A stretch of 64,000 nt of DNA from Euglena gracilis (taxonomy: Eukaryota; Euglenida; Euglenophyceae; Euglenales): contig CP154955.1 of the NCBI GenBank assembly GCA_039621445.1, positions 24,390,064 through 24,454,063 of the forward strand, read 5' to 3'. Positions 40,341 through 51,380 of the stretch are shown here, in pieces. Position numbers and translations under genes: made by a program. Position 1 is the first letter of the stretch; each line of letters opens with the position of its first letter. The notes under the pieces were generated by a model. It ran no database searches and was not told the DNA's origin. It saw nothing but the letters and a program-made list of their open reading frames with translations.

Positions 40341-41364
40341 GAGCCTGTTTACCGGGTACAATGCTGATGGTGTGCGTGCGAAGTCATGGTCCATCCTCTT
40401 CATCTACATCCGCAACCAGGCCGCCCCCCCCCCCCCTGTGGGTGCGGACAGCTCCCCCCCCCACCGCGTGCAGGAGCCAACCCCCCCCCTGTGAACGTTT
40501 TTTTGATAATTTCAAAAGAAATTCGCCTTTTTTGCAGAAAATGGCAAAGTCATCCTGGGCGGAAGTTGCATTTTTCCACGTTCTGTCCCCAGCTGAATTT
40601 TTTGGGGGGTTTTGCATTTTTTTCATCCTTCCGCTGGTTTTTTGGGGCATGTTTTTCTATTGTCCGTGTTGCGTCCGCCTCCCCCTTTATTTGACTTTGG
40701 CAGACTGCAGTGGTATTTCTGCTGGTGCGCGTTGGGCTGCATCGTTTTAGTGGCAGCAGTGTCTCTTCGGCCCTCTCAGGGGACTGCAGGTGCGAGTTCC
40801 CCTGTTTTTTTGTGTGTGCGGGCGTTCTCTCGGGATGCATTTCTTCGGGTGATTCTGTTGTCCAAATGCTAATTTTTTTTCTGCGTTTTTTCCTGTTTGG
40901 CAAAAATTCAGGCATTTCGGGAATTTTTTTGCCCCCCCCCCCCAAAGAAAAAGGTTATGCCCCCCCCCCCAAAAGGGTGGGGCGCCATCTTCTGTCATCA
41001 GCTAAAAATTTTTTCCCTGGCCGCAAAATAACAAAAAAATTAAATCACAGAAAACCGGAGAAATTAACCACTTCAAAGAAGTTCAAACTACTGGCGGCTT
41101 CAATAAGCCGAACTTAAAGAGAAATCACATAACTGACTGGCATTGATTCGCTGTCGCACAGTGCTACGCGGCGCTGCTGTGCTGCGATGATTACGGCACC
41201 CTGGCCCTGCCCCTTTAGACCTGGTTGGGATTCCAGGCCGACCATCAACCCCCGGGCGGGCATGTCGTGCATAAACCTCGCGAACGCGGCCTCTGCGCGT
41301 AATTAAAACCCTCGAAGTTGCGCCTGGATGACTTTACCCCACTGTGAAGTTTGGCTTCCTCCGG

Positions 41365-41512
41365 TAGGAGGGTCACTCCGAGCCGAAGTTCATGGCGGGT
41401 GAGATATTTACATCAAATTGTCCGCAGATGCAGTAGGGACTGTGGGAGGAGCGAGAGTCGAAGGGGAAGCAGAAGAAGGGCGGTGAGGGGCACAGTACGG
41501 AGGGGAGATAGA
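41365..41512 (+). repeat. Leader repeat, right part
   Basis: About 146 bp starting TAGGAGGGTCACTCCGAGCC, nearly identical to 57,391-57,537. It lies just before the hAT gene and may be its leader. Confidence 0.9.
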
Positions 41513-41617
41513 AATGGAAAATTGCGAATTAATACTCAACAATCGCGAAGTCCGCATGCGCGAATGGAATGGAAGTTCCTTTCCCCAATTCTTTCTCCTC
41601 TTTTCTCCCCACAGGTC

Positions 41618-44251
41618 ATGCCTGGCGGCAGAAGACAGTCACTTATCTGGGAGGAATTGGAGCAGCACTTCACGGCTGTGCAGAAGAATGCACAAGGACT
41701 GTGGATCAAGGCGAAGTGCAATTATTGCAGCACATGGCTACACATTGCCAACACCCCCCGCATGCAGCTGCACTACCTGAACAAACACCGTGAGATGGTT
41801 ATGCGAGTACGCGCCGCCATGGAGGAGTCTGCGGAAGGTGAGCCAGTGAAGAAGCGAATGCGGCCTGACCAGGGCATTGAACGGTTTGCAGAAGGAAAAT
41901 TTCCAAAAAGCAGCCAGGAAAGAGCTGAACGTGCCTTGGCTATGCTGAAGTTGCAGACAGGCCTTTCATACAATGTGCTGGAATGCAGTGCCCTGCGGGA
42001 ATTCACCCGCACCTTGAGGCAGGACTTCGAAGTACCGTCCCGCAGAACGTTACAACGTCGATGTGAAGTCATTTACATGGAGTGCCAGACAGGTTCCACT
42101 GCCGAATTTGCATTTTATGGGAAAATTTGGCTTGCTATTTTGGTGGAATTATGGTCCTTGGAGCCTGCCACTGGCAGGCTGTGGAAGCAGCGATACAGTC
42201 ATGGGGCAAATGCACATTGTCCATTGATGGTTGGGAAGATCATGCCAAGTGTGAGTCACTGGGCATCATGGCGAGACCAATGACCTTCGGCGGGAAGCCT
42301 GTGCTGCTGAGTTGGAGCCGACAATGTGCGCGGCAAACTAGTGAACACCTTGCTGAACAGCTGAAAACAGCGGTGGCGTTCCTGAAGCAGCTGAACTGCA
42401 CACCCTGGGCCATCTTGTCGGACAACGCTGCGAACATGCGCGCAGCAGTGCGAGACCTCCCCGGTGTTTTTGGGATCACGTGCATGGCCATCGGTGACCT
42501 TATGGATTGCAATTGATGGTCGGGTTGTAGGGTTGGTCTGAACCTGGGTGATTGCTTGTTGTGTTTGGTTGGACCGCCAAAGGCCCCCGGCTGCACATTC
42601 TGGGGAACTGCTGACAAAAGACATGTGGACGGTGTGGCCATCTGTGGCCGAGAAGGCCATGACCGTGGAGGGTTTCTTTTATCACCACCACTACCCCAGG
42701 GAGCTGTACCTGGCAGAGATGGCCAGAGTGCCAGGTGCGACCCAACTCTGCCACCCGTGCGACACCAGATGGGGGTCGAAGAGCAGCATGCTGCAGTCAA
42801 TTGTGCGGAATCGTGAGATCGTCGAGAACACATTGAGCCGCCTGCATCCAGATTGCTGCTGCTTTGTTGTTGGTGAGGGACTGTTTGAATGAGTGCAGGT
42901 TGTCAATGGCTGATTTCGCATGTATCCCTGTGATGACAAGCAGCCCTCTGGTGTACGACGAGAGCGCCACGAGGATGCCACGTTCCGCTCGATGGGATGG
43001 ATTTGACTCAGGCCTTTGTGTGTGTTTGTAACAAAAACAAACGCCTGCTGTTGATGGGTTGCATTTGGGAGGAGTGGGAGCAGCTCGCCCGTCTGACCAC
43101 GCACCTCAGTTCATTCGTGGGGCTCGTGCAAGCAGACCAGTGTACCCTGGGCTGGGGCCTGGAGAAGTATGTTGAGCTTCGCGGCCACATCGAGCAGGTG
43201 AAAGCGGACCTGGCCCCCGCAGAGCAGCGAAAGGTGGACAGTCTGGTGGAGGAGCGGGACGAGCTCTTCTTCACAGTCCAGGGTGTTTGCGATGCTGCCA
43301 GCATGTTGATCGGGTTGGTGGGATGGATAGAAGCATTGAAACACTAAAAATTGCCACAAGTGAGTGGGAATGAGCCTGGCTGGTTTTTGACTTTTTTGAC
43401 TGAATGACTGATGATTTTTAAACTTTTTAAAGTGCAGTGCCGGGGGTCGGTAAAAACTGGACTTCGATCTTAAATTCCCTGCAGCAGACATTGCTTGTGC
43501 TGCAAACCTGCTGGATCCGCGACTGCGCGGTCAGGTGCTGGGGGCCCCGCGCAAACGGGCAACATTGGCGTTCATCCGTGACGTTGCATGGCCACTGGTG
43601 TGCAGTGGAGATCCACCCAGGGTTTTTTTGTTTTTGTGAACCAATAAAATCCCTGGCTGCACCTCCTTTGGAGGAGTTCACCTCTTTCATGTCCTTGACG
43701 GGCCCGTACGCCGTGGTGGGCAGGTCCTGGGTCCATGGGGGTTTTTCGTCCTCGTGACCGGCCTTCATTGAACACCCCCCCAGGGGCCTTAAAGAGATGT
43801 GTGATTTCACTGTTTCACCCGTTTCTCGAATTCGTTCCCTGCCCCCCTGGTCTCAAACATGTATACGACAACGTATTTCAGTCCAGCCATCCCAAAATTT
43901 TTTGCCCGATTTTGGGGGGGGCCACCCCCGGAGGTCCCGCGCCACCCTGGGTGGGTTGGTGGGTGGTTTGGGGGGGGGGGGCGGGGGGCTGAAAAGCAAG
44001 CCTGCCCCCCCCCTCCCGGTGGTCTGAAACGTCCCCCTGCCTGGGACGTATCCCAGCTGCCACCCGACAAGTTCTGGGACCTGTACAGCGACACCACGTT
44101 GTGTGCGCTGGGCAGGGTAATATCTATGCTGCCAGCGTCGACCGCCGATGTCGAGCGCCTGTGGTCCCTTGGGGGCCACCTGTCTGAGGGCCGCGAACAC
44201 ACAGTGCTGGAAAGCAGTTCTGCCCCCCCTGGGTTTTTCTGGTCCTTGTAA
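41618..44251 (+). CDS. hAT-family transposase, intron-containing
   Basis: Starts MPGGRRQSLIWEELEQHF after acceptor CTCCCCACAG. A BED-type zinc-finger-like segment has two Cys (CNYCSTW) and His (LHYLNKH). A 71-nt intron (42,093-42,163) joins in phase. The RNase-H-like part has LSIDGWEDHAKCESLG (first Asp) and WAILSDNAANM (second Asp). Then come PAAHSGELLTKDMW, CDTRWGSKSSML, ANLLDPRLRG and the C-terminal dimerisation block FWDLYSDTTL to MLPASTADVERLWSLGG. All hallmark blocks are present in order, so the gene may be intact. hAT transposases cut and paste with 8-bp duplications; several small elements here have 8-bp duplications, but their ends differ. Later exon borders are approximate. Confidence 0.85.
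43760..44035. repeat. G/C-run repeat within the hAT gene
   Basis: C run with CTTAAAGAGATGTGTG, then GAGGTCCCGCGCCACCCTGG, G runs and a C run just before the last exon. It seems to lie inside an intron and does not break coding. Confidence 0.6.
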
Positions 44252-45181
44252 CAGACGGTTTGGTCGTTCGTAATGCAGTTTTTTTTTTAGAAAACCAGGA
44301 ATCCGGCACAATCTTCATTGGCACGGTTATTCATGTCTGTCGACATGTTTTTTTCAGCACATCATTGCCGTTTTTGGGGGGGACAGTCGCGGGAGGTTGG
44401 GTAGCCCACTTTGCGGCACTGCGGCTGGCTCACGGCGGATAACTTCCATAAAGAACTCTTTGTGAGACAGAATCAGGCTTCAGTATTCGTAGACAAGTGA
44501 GTTGGTTTTTTTATGCAGTCATCTGATGGCTTTTCGTATTGGTCTCTTTCATACAATGTCTGTGTTCCCTCATGCTGGCGGGTTTCATGGGAACCAGATG
44601 GGTTGGCACATGTTTGTGTGTTTCATGGTCTCTTTCATACAATGTCTGTGTTCTCTCATGCTGGCGGGATTCTGCTTGACGAAATCTGTTTCCGGTGGAG
44701 CTGAAGCCTGTAAACAATGCTTTTCTGTTGCCAAAATAACGTGCTCCTCAGCGCGCCGTCTTCATGTGAACTTTGTCACGTGGAATCGATTTTCCGTTTG
44801 CCTTGAAAGAAGGGAATTCCCAAAATGCCAAATCGAACTGTCAAAAAGGGGGGGGGGCAAAAAATTTGCAAGGACGCACTTTTTCAGACCCCAGGGGGTG
44901 GAGGGGAGGGGACTCCCCAAAGCAGTTTCGCACCCAGCGCCTGTACCGAACGCCTCCGATGCGGTACCACCCGGGGGGGGGGGGGTTGGGCTCCTGCTGA
45001 GTTTGAAAGAAGCCTGGTCACGATCAGCGGCACGTGACATTTTTCTTCATGCCAACCGATCAAATTTTTCTCCTTGTACGGAAAATGTAGGACAAAAATT
45101 TTCCGAGGCCAGGGAAAATTTTAGGAGAAATTGTCCGAGAAATTTCCGTTCGGAAAATTCCCGCCCAACCCTGCCCGCCTC
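44252..45181. other. No clear gene; local duplication
   Basis: A 42-bp segment (GGTCTCTTTCATACAATGTC, TGTGTTC, CTCATGCTGGCGGG) occurs at 44,541-44,582 and 44,627-44,668. G runs are at 44,845 and 44,975. Long open frames here have no domain. Confidence 0.5.
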
Positions 45182-45457
45182 TCAAGCGGAATCTGAAGTT
45201 GGAGGATATGGGGGCTGCCGACGACAGTACGAGCTCCTCATGCAATGCAGCAAAGTGGTCGTCCTATCTGAATTGGCAAGCGGACCCTGCGCCGGAAGGT
45301 GCAGCTGTCAACCAAATTCTGTCCGCTGTCCCCTCCATGTTCCCTCCCGCACCCCACCAAAGGGGTCGTTGGTGCAAACCGGGCTGGGGCCGATGCACAC
45401 CACGAGTGCGACCACCAGCCCCAGCTCTCTCCCCTTGTGGTTCCCACGCCTTCTGAA
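45182..45457 (+). CDS. Weak exon candidate
   Basis: GC-rich, reading LKLEDMGAADDSTSSSCNAA, then KWSSYLNWQADPAPEGAAV. Plausible composition but no domain and no firm splice sites. Confidence 0.2.
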
Positions 45458-46031
45458 TGGTTCTGTCTTCTCCTCCGCTAACCACAGCCCCTCTCCCCGG
45501 AGCGCTCGGCGCAAACCACTCTGCCCCGCACCAGGCCTCTGCTTAAGGATTTGGAGGACCCCAGGGGGGGGGGGGGGCTACAGCTAGCCTGAAATCAGTC
45601 AATCAGTTGATTTCCAGCGGCACCCCGCGAAGGGAGTCGTGTGTTGGCAACCTCAGGCAGCAGAACACTCTGGTCTGGTGTATTTTTTGTCCAGTGAAAT
45701 GTCCGGCGCAGACCGCCGGACTTTTTGGGGCCCAAAAACCTGCCAGACTGCCCACTTTTTTCACAAGTTCGGGATTTTTTGAGAACAAAAATTTTGGGAA
45801 TAATTTAGCAAAAGGCAATATCAGAATACAGCAATACAATGTGCCACGTAAATTTTCAAACCCTAAAAAGGACGTCAAAAAGACGGTGGCACCCGAAGCT
45901 CCTCAGAACCGTCCCAAATCATATCCCAGAGTTGCGAGCACAGGTGGAGAGGTAGTTAAGTTAAGTGATAGAAAATTTCCAGTGGGAGGGATTTGGGGGG
46001 GGCAGTTAGCTTTTTTTTCAGCTTGTGGAAA
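45458..46031. other. No recognisable gene
   Basis: Contains a G run at 45,560. The open frame reading SNPKKDVKKTVAPEAPQNRP has no domain. Confidence 0.35.
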
Positions 46032-46224
46032 TACCATGCCCCCCCATATTGTACCCCCCCATAATGTACCCCCCCCATTGGGTTGACTGTGTATGGTTTC
46101 GATCGGAGTGACCATGGACCATGACCTTGGCCCCCCCCCATATTGTACCCCCCCATAATGTACCTCCCCCCCCCCCAGAAAATGGCTCCCAGGGGGGGGG
46201 GTACAATATGGGGGGGGCATGGTA
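46032..46224. repeat. C/G-run element with ACCATGCCCCCCC ends
   Basis: Left TACCATGCCCCCCCATATTG and the inverse at the right, with CCATAATGTACC units inside. 193 bp, non-coding, probably a small inverted-repeat element. Confidence 0.75.
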
Positions 46225-48322
46225 CCAACCCAGTCTCCTTCCACAAAAATGAAAAAAGTCATAAAATTCCATTTTTGTTGCATTTTGGGATGTTTTTGAC
46301 CATTTTTGGCAGTTTTTGAACTGAGTAGAATTCAAAGTATGGTTTGGGAGTTTCATAACGAGTTTTTTCAATGAAATTTTCCTTTTTTTTGATGTTTTTT
46401 CCCTGTTTTTTTTAAAAAAAAAACACGTTGTTTTGTTTTTTTTAAAAAAAACAAAAAAAATGCCCACTATGCCCTCGCCACGGCGTACCAACCCCCCACC
46501 GGTGTCCCAGGCACAAGTTTCACGCCCGAACCGGTGTCTGGGACACAGTTCTCGATACAGTAAGTGCGTCCTGTTGCAACTCATCAGCCCTGCGTATTTT
46601 TTCTAAACTGCACTTGGCGGAAAATTTGGATCCATTTAATCAAGAGGAATAATGCACTACTGGAGACCTGAACAATATCTGAGCAGATGCTGATAATTAC
46701 TGGGGCATTCTGCCAAGGGGGTGCCATCAGGGTATCGCGCATGCATCTATGAACGCCTGGACAGTGGGACGCTGCTTTTCCGGGTGAGAGAGTACGCAAA
46801 TCAGGCCTTTTCTTATTGGCAGAAATTACCCAGAAGTTGCCAAAAATGATTGAAAATGTTCATTCAAAAAATTTTCCATGCAAAACCCAGTGGGCGTTTT
46901 TTTTTTAAAAAAAACATTGTTAGAATTAAAAAAAACAAAAAAACAACGTCAAAAAAAACAGGCCGGCCCACCATGGGCGAAGGGGTCCGAATAGGGGGGG
47001 GGAGGGGGGAAATGGCCGGAAAATGGCGTGGCGAGGGGGTCTCGGATGGGGAGGGGAGGGGTGTAGCATGGTTGCACAATGAAAAATGTGTTGGGTGGCG
47101 TGGCGAGGGGGTCCGGCTTGGGGGTAAATGGCGTGGCGAGGCCCTCGGAGTTGGAGAGGGGGGGGAGGGGTGTACCAACCCCCCCGGTTCGGGCGGCAGC
47201 CCAAACCGGTGTCCCAGGCACAGGTTTCACGCCCGAACCGGTGTCTGGGACACAGTTTTTGAAACCGTGTATCGGGGGCTCTAGTTTCACGCCCGAACCT
47301 CTAGGGACACACGGTCATGAACTGCTATGGGGACAAGGCAGTACAGTTGGTCAAACCTTGGGACCCCCCCCCTCCCCCCCCCTGTACAGTTCCAACCCCC
47401 CCCCTCCCGGGACCCCCCCCCTCCCCCCCCCACTTCCAACCCCCCCGAGACAGATGAAAATATTTTAAAAACGGCTTGTTTTTTTGACACAAAAATGCAT
47501 GCTTTTTTAAGGGGGGGGTGCGGGTGGGGGGGGGGGGAGTCATGGGGGGGGTCACGAAGGGGGGGTCGCGGGGTCAAATAAGGGGGGGGGTCAAATAAGG
47601 GGGGTCAAAAATTCCTTTAGAAAAAAAAAAAAAAAAAATTGGCGCCTTCGCGCTTATTGTTTTTTCCCCGCCCTACACAAAAATCGTCCATTGTCACCCG
47701 ACCACCGTGTGTCTCGGGTTAGGGGCGCCGAAGGCGCCCATAACCCGGGTTTGGGTTGTCGGGTTGTTGTTGTTTTGTGTTTTTGTTGTGGGTTGGGGGT
47801 GTGATTTTGTGGTGTTGGAAGTCTGTGTTGTTTTTGTGTGAGATTTTTTGTTTTTTTTTTTTTTGTTTCGGGGTGGGTGGACTGTCGTCCTGGTGTGTGA
47901 TGTGTGTGGATTCCCACTGGTGACTGCTTGGTGCCAAGGCCTGAGGTTTCTCGTGGACAATTTTACCACCATGTATGTTTTTTGTGGTTTTTTTCAGGAA
48001 AATGACCCCGCAAAACAGTGGGACCGGTCAGCCCTTGCCCGATCCCCTGGTTTCTTGTGGGGGGCTTTTTGGTTGTTGGTGGGGTGTTTTGGGTGGGGGT
48101 TTTAGGGGGCAGGGGCGGCCCGGGCTTTCGGAGGCCAGGGCCGCAAACACAGCAAAAAATACCACGGCCCTGGGCTCCCCCAATCTTGCCCAGAAACCAC
48201 AAGTTGCGCGGAGTACAACACGCCTCTTGTTGGCCAAAGAACAAGGACCCAAATGACCTCAGGCCTGAGCGGTGGGCTTTTTGTTTTTCCACGCATCATA
48301 TTAGGGTTTGGTGTCATTGACC
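46225..48322. other. Repeat-rich stretch without a supported gene
   Basis: T/A blocks with TTTAAAAAAA near 46,410-46,450 and 46,895-46,945. CACGCCCGAACCGG motifs are at 46,520 and 47,230 (also near 33,775 and 47,290). C/G runs cover 47,365-47,590, with a GGCGCCTTCGCGC core at 47,640. A GT-rich tract is at 47,750-47,840. Near 48,391-48,470 a copy of the 18,947-19,012 repeat (CTTGGCCCAAACACAGTTCT) overlaps the start of the next ORF. Confidence 0.45.
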
Positions 48323-48880
48323 ATGTTTTTTTCTGAGGCTTCATTCAGAAGGGCCGCTGTTATTTTCAAACGTTCCAAGGGTGGGCCCAGGGGCGACCGC
48401 GGCGCCTTCCGTGCCGCGGGCCCCGCCCCTGCTCTCCCCCTAACTCTTGGCCCAAACACAGTTCTTGACACAATACACGGTACGTTGTTGGCCAACGTGT
48501 TGGAAGAGAACCCAAAATGGACCGCAAAGGCTGAGCGTGTAGCTGTTACACGCCTGTTGGAGTTCCAGCAGGCGTGTAAACATCTGAACGCTCAGTATGA
48601 GGACCTGGATGGCTTTTTTTCCGCATGGGCTGGTTGGGTCATTGACCCCAGATATTTGTTTGATGAGGCTACCCTCATCAATCAAGCTGAGCAACAACGC
48701 CGGGCACAGTGTGGCACCACATTCAAATTCGAGACATACCTGCCTTCTACTGTCCGAGGTCATTTCAACTCTCTCGCACGGGTGTTCACATCTGTTGACC
48801 CGGACGGCATTCTGGTTCCATCTTCCAAAAAACAGTTTCCGCAACTGAACCGCCTCATGACGTCGGCTCTGTGTTGGTCA
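48323..48880 (+). CDS. Tyrosine-recombinase-like N-terminal exon, copy D
   Basis: First ~50 codons are repeat-derived. The conserved part reads DTIHGTLLANVLEENPKWTA, VTRLLEFQQACKHLNAQYED, LDGFFSAWAGWVIDPRYLFD, then LPSTVRGHFNSLARVFTSVD. It ends at donor TTGGTCA|GTAAGG. It is the longest intact version of the domain. A box-I-like exon follows on the same strand at 50,089, and the private palindrome array (49,087-49,190) lies between them. The real start may be downstream of the repeat-derived part. Confidence 0.7.
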
Positions 48881-49086
48881 GTAAGGCGTAACGCTGGGCT
48901 ACTCGTTACGTCTCCTCGTTGTCTGTTATGCCGTTCCGTGTCCCGACGACTATTGTTCCAAATTCGCGCCAACTGTCTCTCAGCTGTTACAGCTCACGGT
49001 TGTCCGGTGACCATCTTTCCACTGCCCTGCTGCATTGCATTAGATGTAGAACACCTCGCATTTCTGGCAAACACCTTTTATTTTTC

Positions 49087-49146
49087 AGTCCACGAGACAC
49101 AGTGTGTGTCCCAGTCCACGGGGACACACACTGTGTCTCGTGGACT
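49087..49146. repeat. 60-bp palindrome, 26-bp arms, 8-bp spacer
   Basis: Left arm AGTCCACGAGACACAGTGTG continuing TGTCCC, perfect inverse on the right, spacer AGTCCACG (itself the start of the arm). A third half-site, AGTCCACGAGACACAGTG, follows at 49,148, and AGTCCACGG at 49,181. Lies in the intron of copy D. Confidence 0.9.
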
Positions 49147-49190
49147 CAGTCCACGAGACACAGTGTGTGTCTTGGGCCTCAGTCCACGGA

Positions 49191-50088
49191 TATAAATGCT
49201 CAATTAAGGGGGGGGTCAAAATTCCGTTTTGGTGGGGAAATGCACCAGTTTTTGGCACTTCTTTCAAAAAAATTTTGGCCATTTTTGGGTGTGAAAGTGC
49301 ATTGGGCGGACAAGGATACAAGAAAGTTCATTGTTTTTTTTAAAAAAAATGCTTTTAAAAAAAGAATGGCAAAAGATCGATTCTCGGGTCACGGGGGAGG
49401 TCACGGAGGTGTAATTGGGGGGGGGGGCACGGGGGGAGTACCCCCTAAGAAAAAATATGTTTTTAAAAAAAAAAAAAAACCTCATGGGGGTTTGGGGGAA
49501 TTTTTTTTGAAACTTTTTTTTAAAAAAAAATGTCTTTTTTCATCTCTACAGCCTCGTAGTCCATTAAAGGTGCCGGACGAAGGGTCTGGAAAAACTAAAA
49601 ATACGTCACTTTTGATGACCAAAAAAAATGACCTTAAAACCTTTTCCTCAAAAAATGGCCATTTTGCAAGGAAAAAGGTCATTCTAAAAAAGAAAACATG
49701 TGTTTGTGTGGTTTTTTTGGAAAAAAAAAACATATTTTTTGTTCTTTGTTGAAGAACAAAAAAAACGTCAACCCTGGCTCAATTCCGCATGGTGTGCCAA
49801 GGGGGAGTGATTGAAGCTGCTTCCTGCCTTTCTGCTAAGTGTTAAAGTGAAAATACTGGCTACCACTCTTTTTACAAGACACAAATATTTTGCAAAATGC
49901 ATCTGAATTTCGCAAAATCCACCATTGCCAACCTCAATTGGACGAAAAATGTCGCAACTGTCTTGGGGGTAGGCAGTACAGTTGTGATTTTCTGGGGACC
50001 CCCCCTCCCCCCCCCCTGTACAGCTTCCAACCCCCCCCCTCGGACCCCCCCCCTCCCCCCCCTGTGCCTTGTCTCTTATTCTTAGCAG
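49191..50088. other. A/T-block and C-run stretch in copy D intron
   Basis: GGTCAAAATTCC next to a G run (49,205). TTTTTTTAAAAAAA blocks are at 49,335-49,360, 49,455-49,480 and 49,500-49,530. C-run tracts are at 49,995-50,065. No exon seen. Confidence 0.5.
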
Positions 50089-50390
50089 GTTTATCTCAAT
50101 GTACGCCGGCCAAGTGACCACCGTATGCACCAGTGCGCAGGCCCAACCCCCCACACCGGCAGAATTTTTGGCTGGTCTTGAGGTTGCCGCCGCACCTCGG
50201 GAAACGCCACCAGCCCACTCACTTTTGTTGGGGATACGTTTGTCAACCGTTGTCCTCGTGGTGGTCTTGCGAAAGGTAAAATGGCGGCGCATAGGTGCCG
50301 GATCAATTTTTTCTCGGGGTGGGCGAACATTCCATGGAAAGTCAACTTCTTGCATCCATTCTGCCGCCCGAAGGGCGACAAGATAATGGA
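50089..50390 (+). CDS. Tyrosine-recombinase-like second exon, copy D
   Basis: Acceptor CTTATTCTTAGCAG. It reads RFISMYAGQVTTVC, then TPAEFLAGLEVAAAPRETPP and AHSLLLG, aligning with ADELLTVLQAAEG...NPLLLGY of copy B. After LLLG the box-I motif is not preserved in this frame (IRLSTVVLVVVLRK); another frame gives NIPWKVNFLHPFCRPKGDKI. So copy D has probably lost the catalytic Arg or has a frameshift here. Confidence 0.45.
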
Positions 50391-50394
50391 CATT

Positions 50395-50500
50395 CGGCGT
50401 ACCCCCCCCCCTTGGGGGTCGGACCCCCTCGGCACGGCAAAATGTGTCCCCCCCCCCCCCCGGTCGGCCGACCCCCTCGGCACGGCATGCTGAACCATGA
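50395..50500. repeat. GGAGGTTCGGCA-type element, damaged copy 3
   Basis: ACATTCGGCGTACC, C runs, twice GACCCCCTCGGCACGGCA, ending GGCATGCTGAACC. Same inner motifs as 19,184-19,621 but with diverged ends. Confidence 0.65.
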
Positions 50501-51119
50501 CACAAATACGACCATGTGCTATGCTCTGGAAAGACAGCATTCATAGCTGGGTCATATACAGTCCCTGGGCGTAAATTGTCCCCCCCGAAAAATTTCCCCC
50601 CCTGAAATTTGGGAATTTTTCTGGTTTTGCAAAAGGCTCCGAAACGGGCAAAAACTTCCCCCCCCTTCAGCCCCAGAGGAGCAGCTAAGGCAGGTGGGTT
50701 GGGACATTTTTTTTGTACATGCAAGGGCAGCACAGCTTCACCACTTGCATGGCCCCTGGGTTGAGGACTTGGCATCTTTTTGGTTTTTTGTCCATTGAAC
50801 CATCCCCGGCATGTATCTATCAATAAGACCCACCGCCCTGAACAGAGGTGTTCGGGAATATACCATAACAACCCCACACCATACGGCAAATGAATTCCGA
50901 ATCCCGGTCGGCTTCATGGCTTCAAAGAATAGAAGGGACGGGACAAAGTGACCGATAAGGCCGAAAATCCCCCCCCCTAGTCAAGAGCCCAAAAAACCCT
51001 CCCTAGGGGGGGGGGGTTTACGCCCGGGGACTGTACCACTTGACCATCTGACCGATGAAAATTTACTCCTTAAACATTTTAAACATTGACAAAGCACATT
51101 GACTCACAACAGATGACAA
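50501..51119. other. No recognisable gene
   Basis: C-run segments at 50,580-50,665 and 50,970-51,020. The rest is unique-looking. Confidence 0.4.
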
Positions 51120-51370
51120 ATGATCCCGGTGTACTTGCATTTTGGGTCCGTTTTGGGCCAAAAAAAAAACTCGAAAAAACTCGACATTTTTTTTGCCCAA
51201 AACCATGTTTTTTTGGCCTCCCGGACCCGGAAAAAGTGTTTTCGAGCCGAAAAAGAGCGTTTTTCGACCCCCGGCCCCCCGTTTTGGGCCCGAAACCCTT
51301 GCGATTTAGGTCATTTATGGGCCAAAAAACTCGAAAACCCTCAAAAAAATTTTTTGCCCAAAACCATGAC
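51120..51370 (-). repeat. Dispersed GGGAGGCCAAAAAACATGG repeat, minus copy
   Basis: Inverse of the unit tandem at 176-645: CAAAACCATGTTTTTTTGGC, CTCCCGGACCCGG, then AGCGTTTTTCGACCC. Confidence 0.8.
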
Positions 51371-51380
51371 CATGACCCCC

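Larger units (their letters stand above)
38506..41364 (+). mobile_element. TA-flanked DNA transposon with DDE transposase
   Basis: Comparison with the unsplit copy at 57,353-57,537 gives the borders directly: TA at 38,504-38,505 and again at 41,365-41,366, with CCGGATG and CCGGAGG as short inverted ends. TA duplication fits the Tc1/mariner/pogo superfamily. Direct subterminal repeats (TAAACCTGGCGAACACGGCC at 38,577 and its relative at 41,271) lie near both ends. Confidence 0.7.

Noticed and set aside
44502-45587. 361-codon plus-strand ORF after the hAT gene
   Set aside because: Starts in a local duplication and crosses G runs; no recognisable domain, so not called as a gene apart from a weak exon candidate.
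49768-50889. 373-codon minus-strand ORF
   Set aside because: Runs through C-run tracts and a damaged repeat and lies opposite the second exon of recombinase-like copy D; no domain seen.
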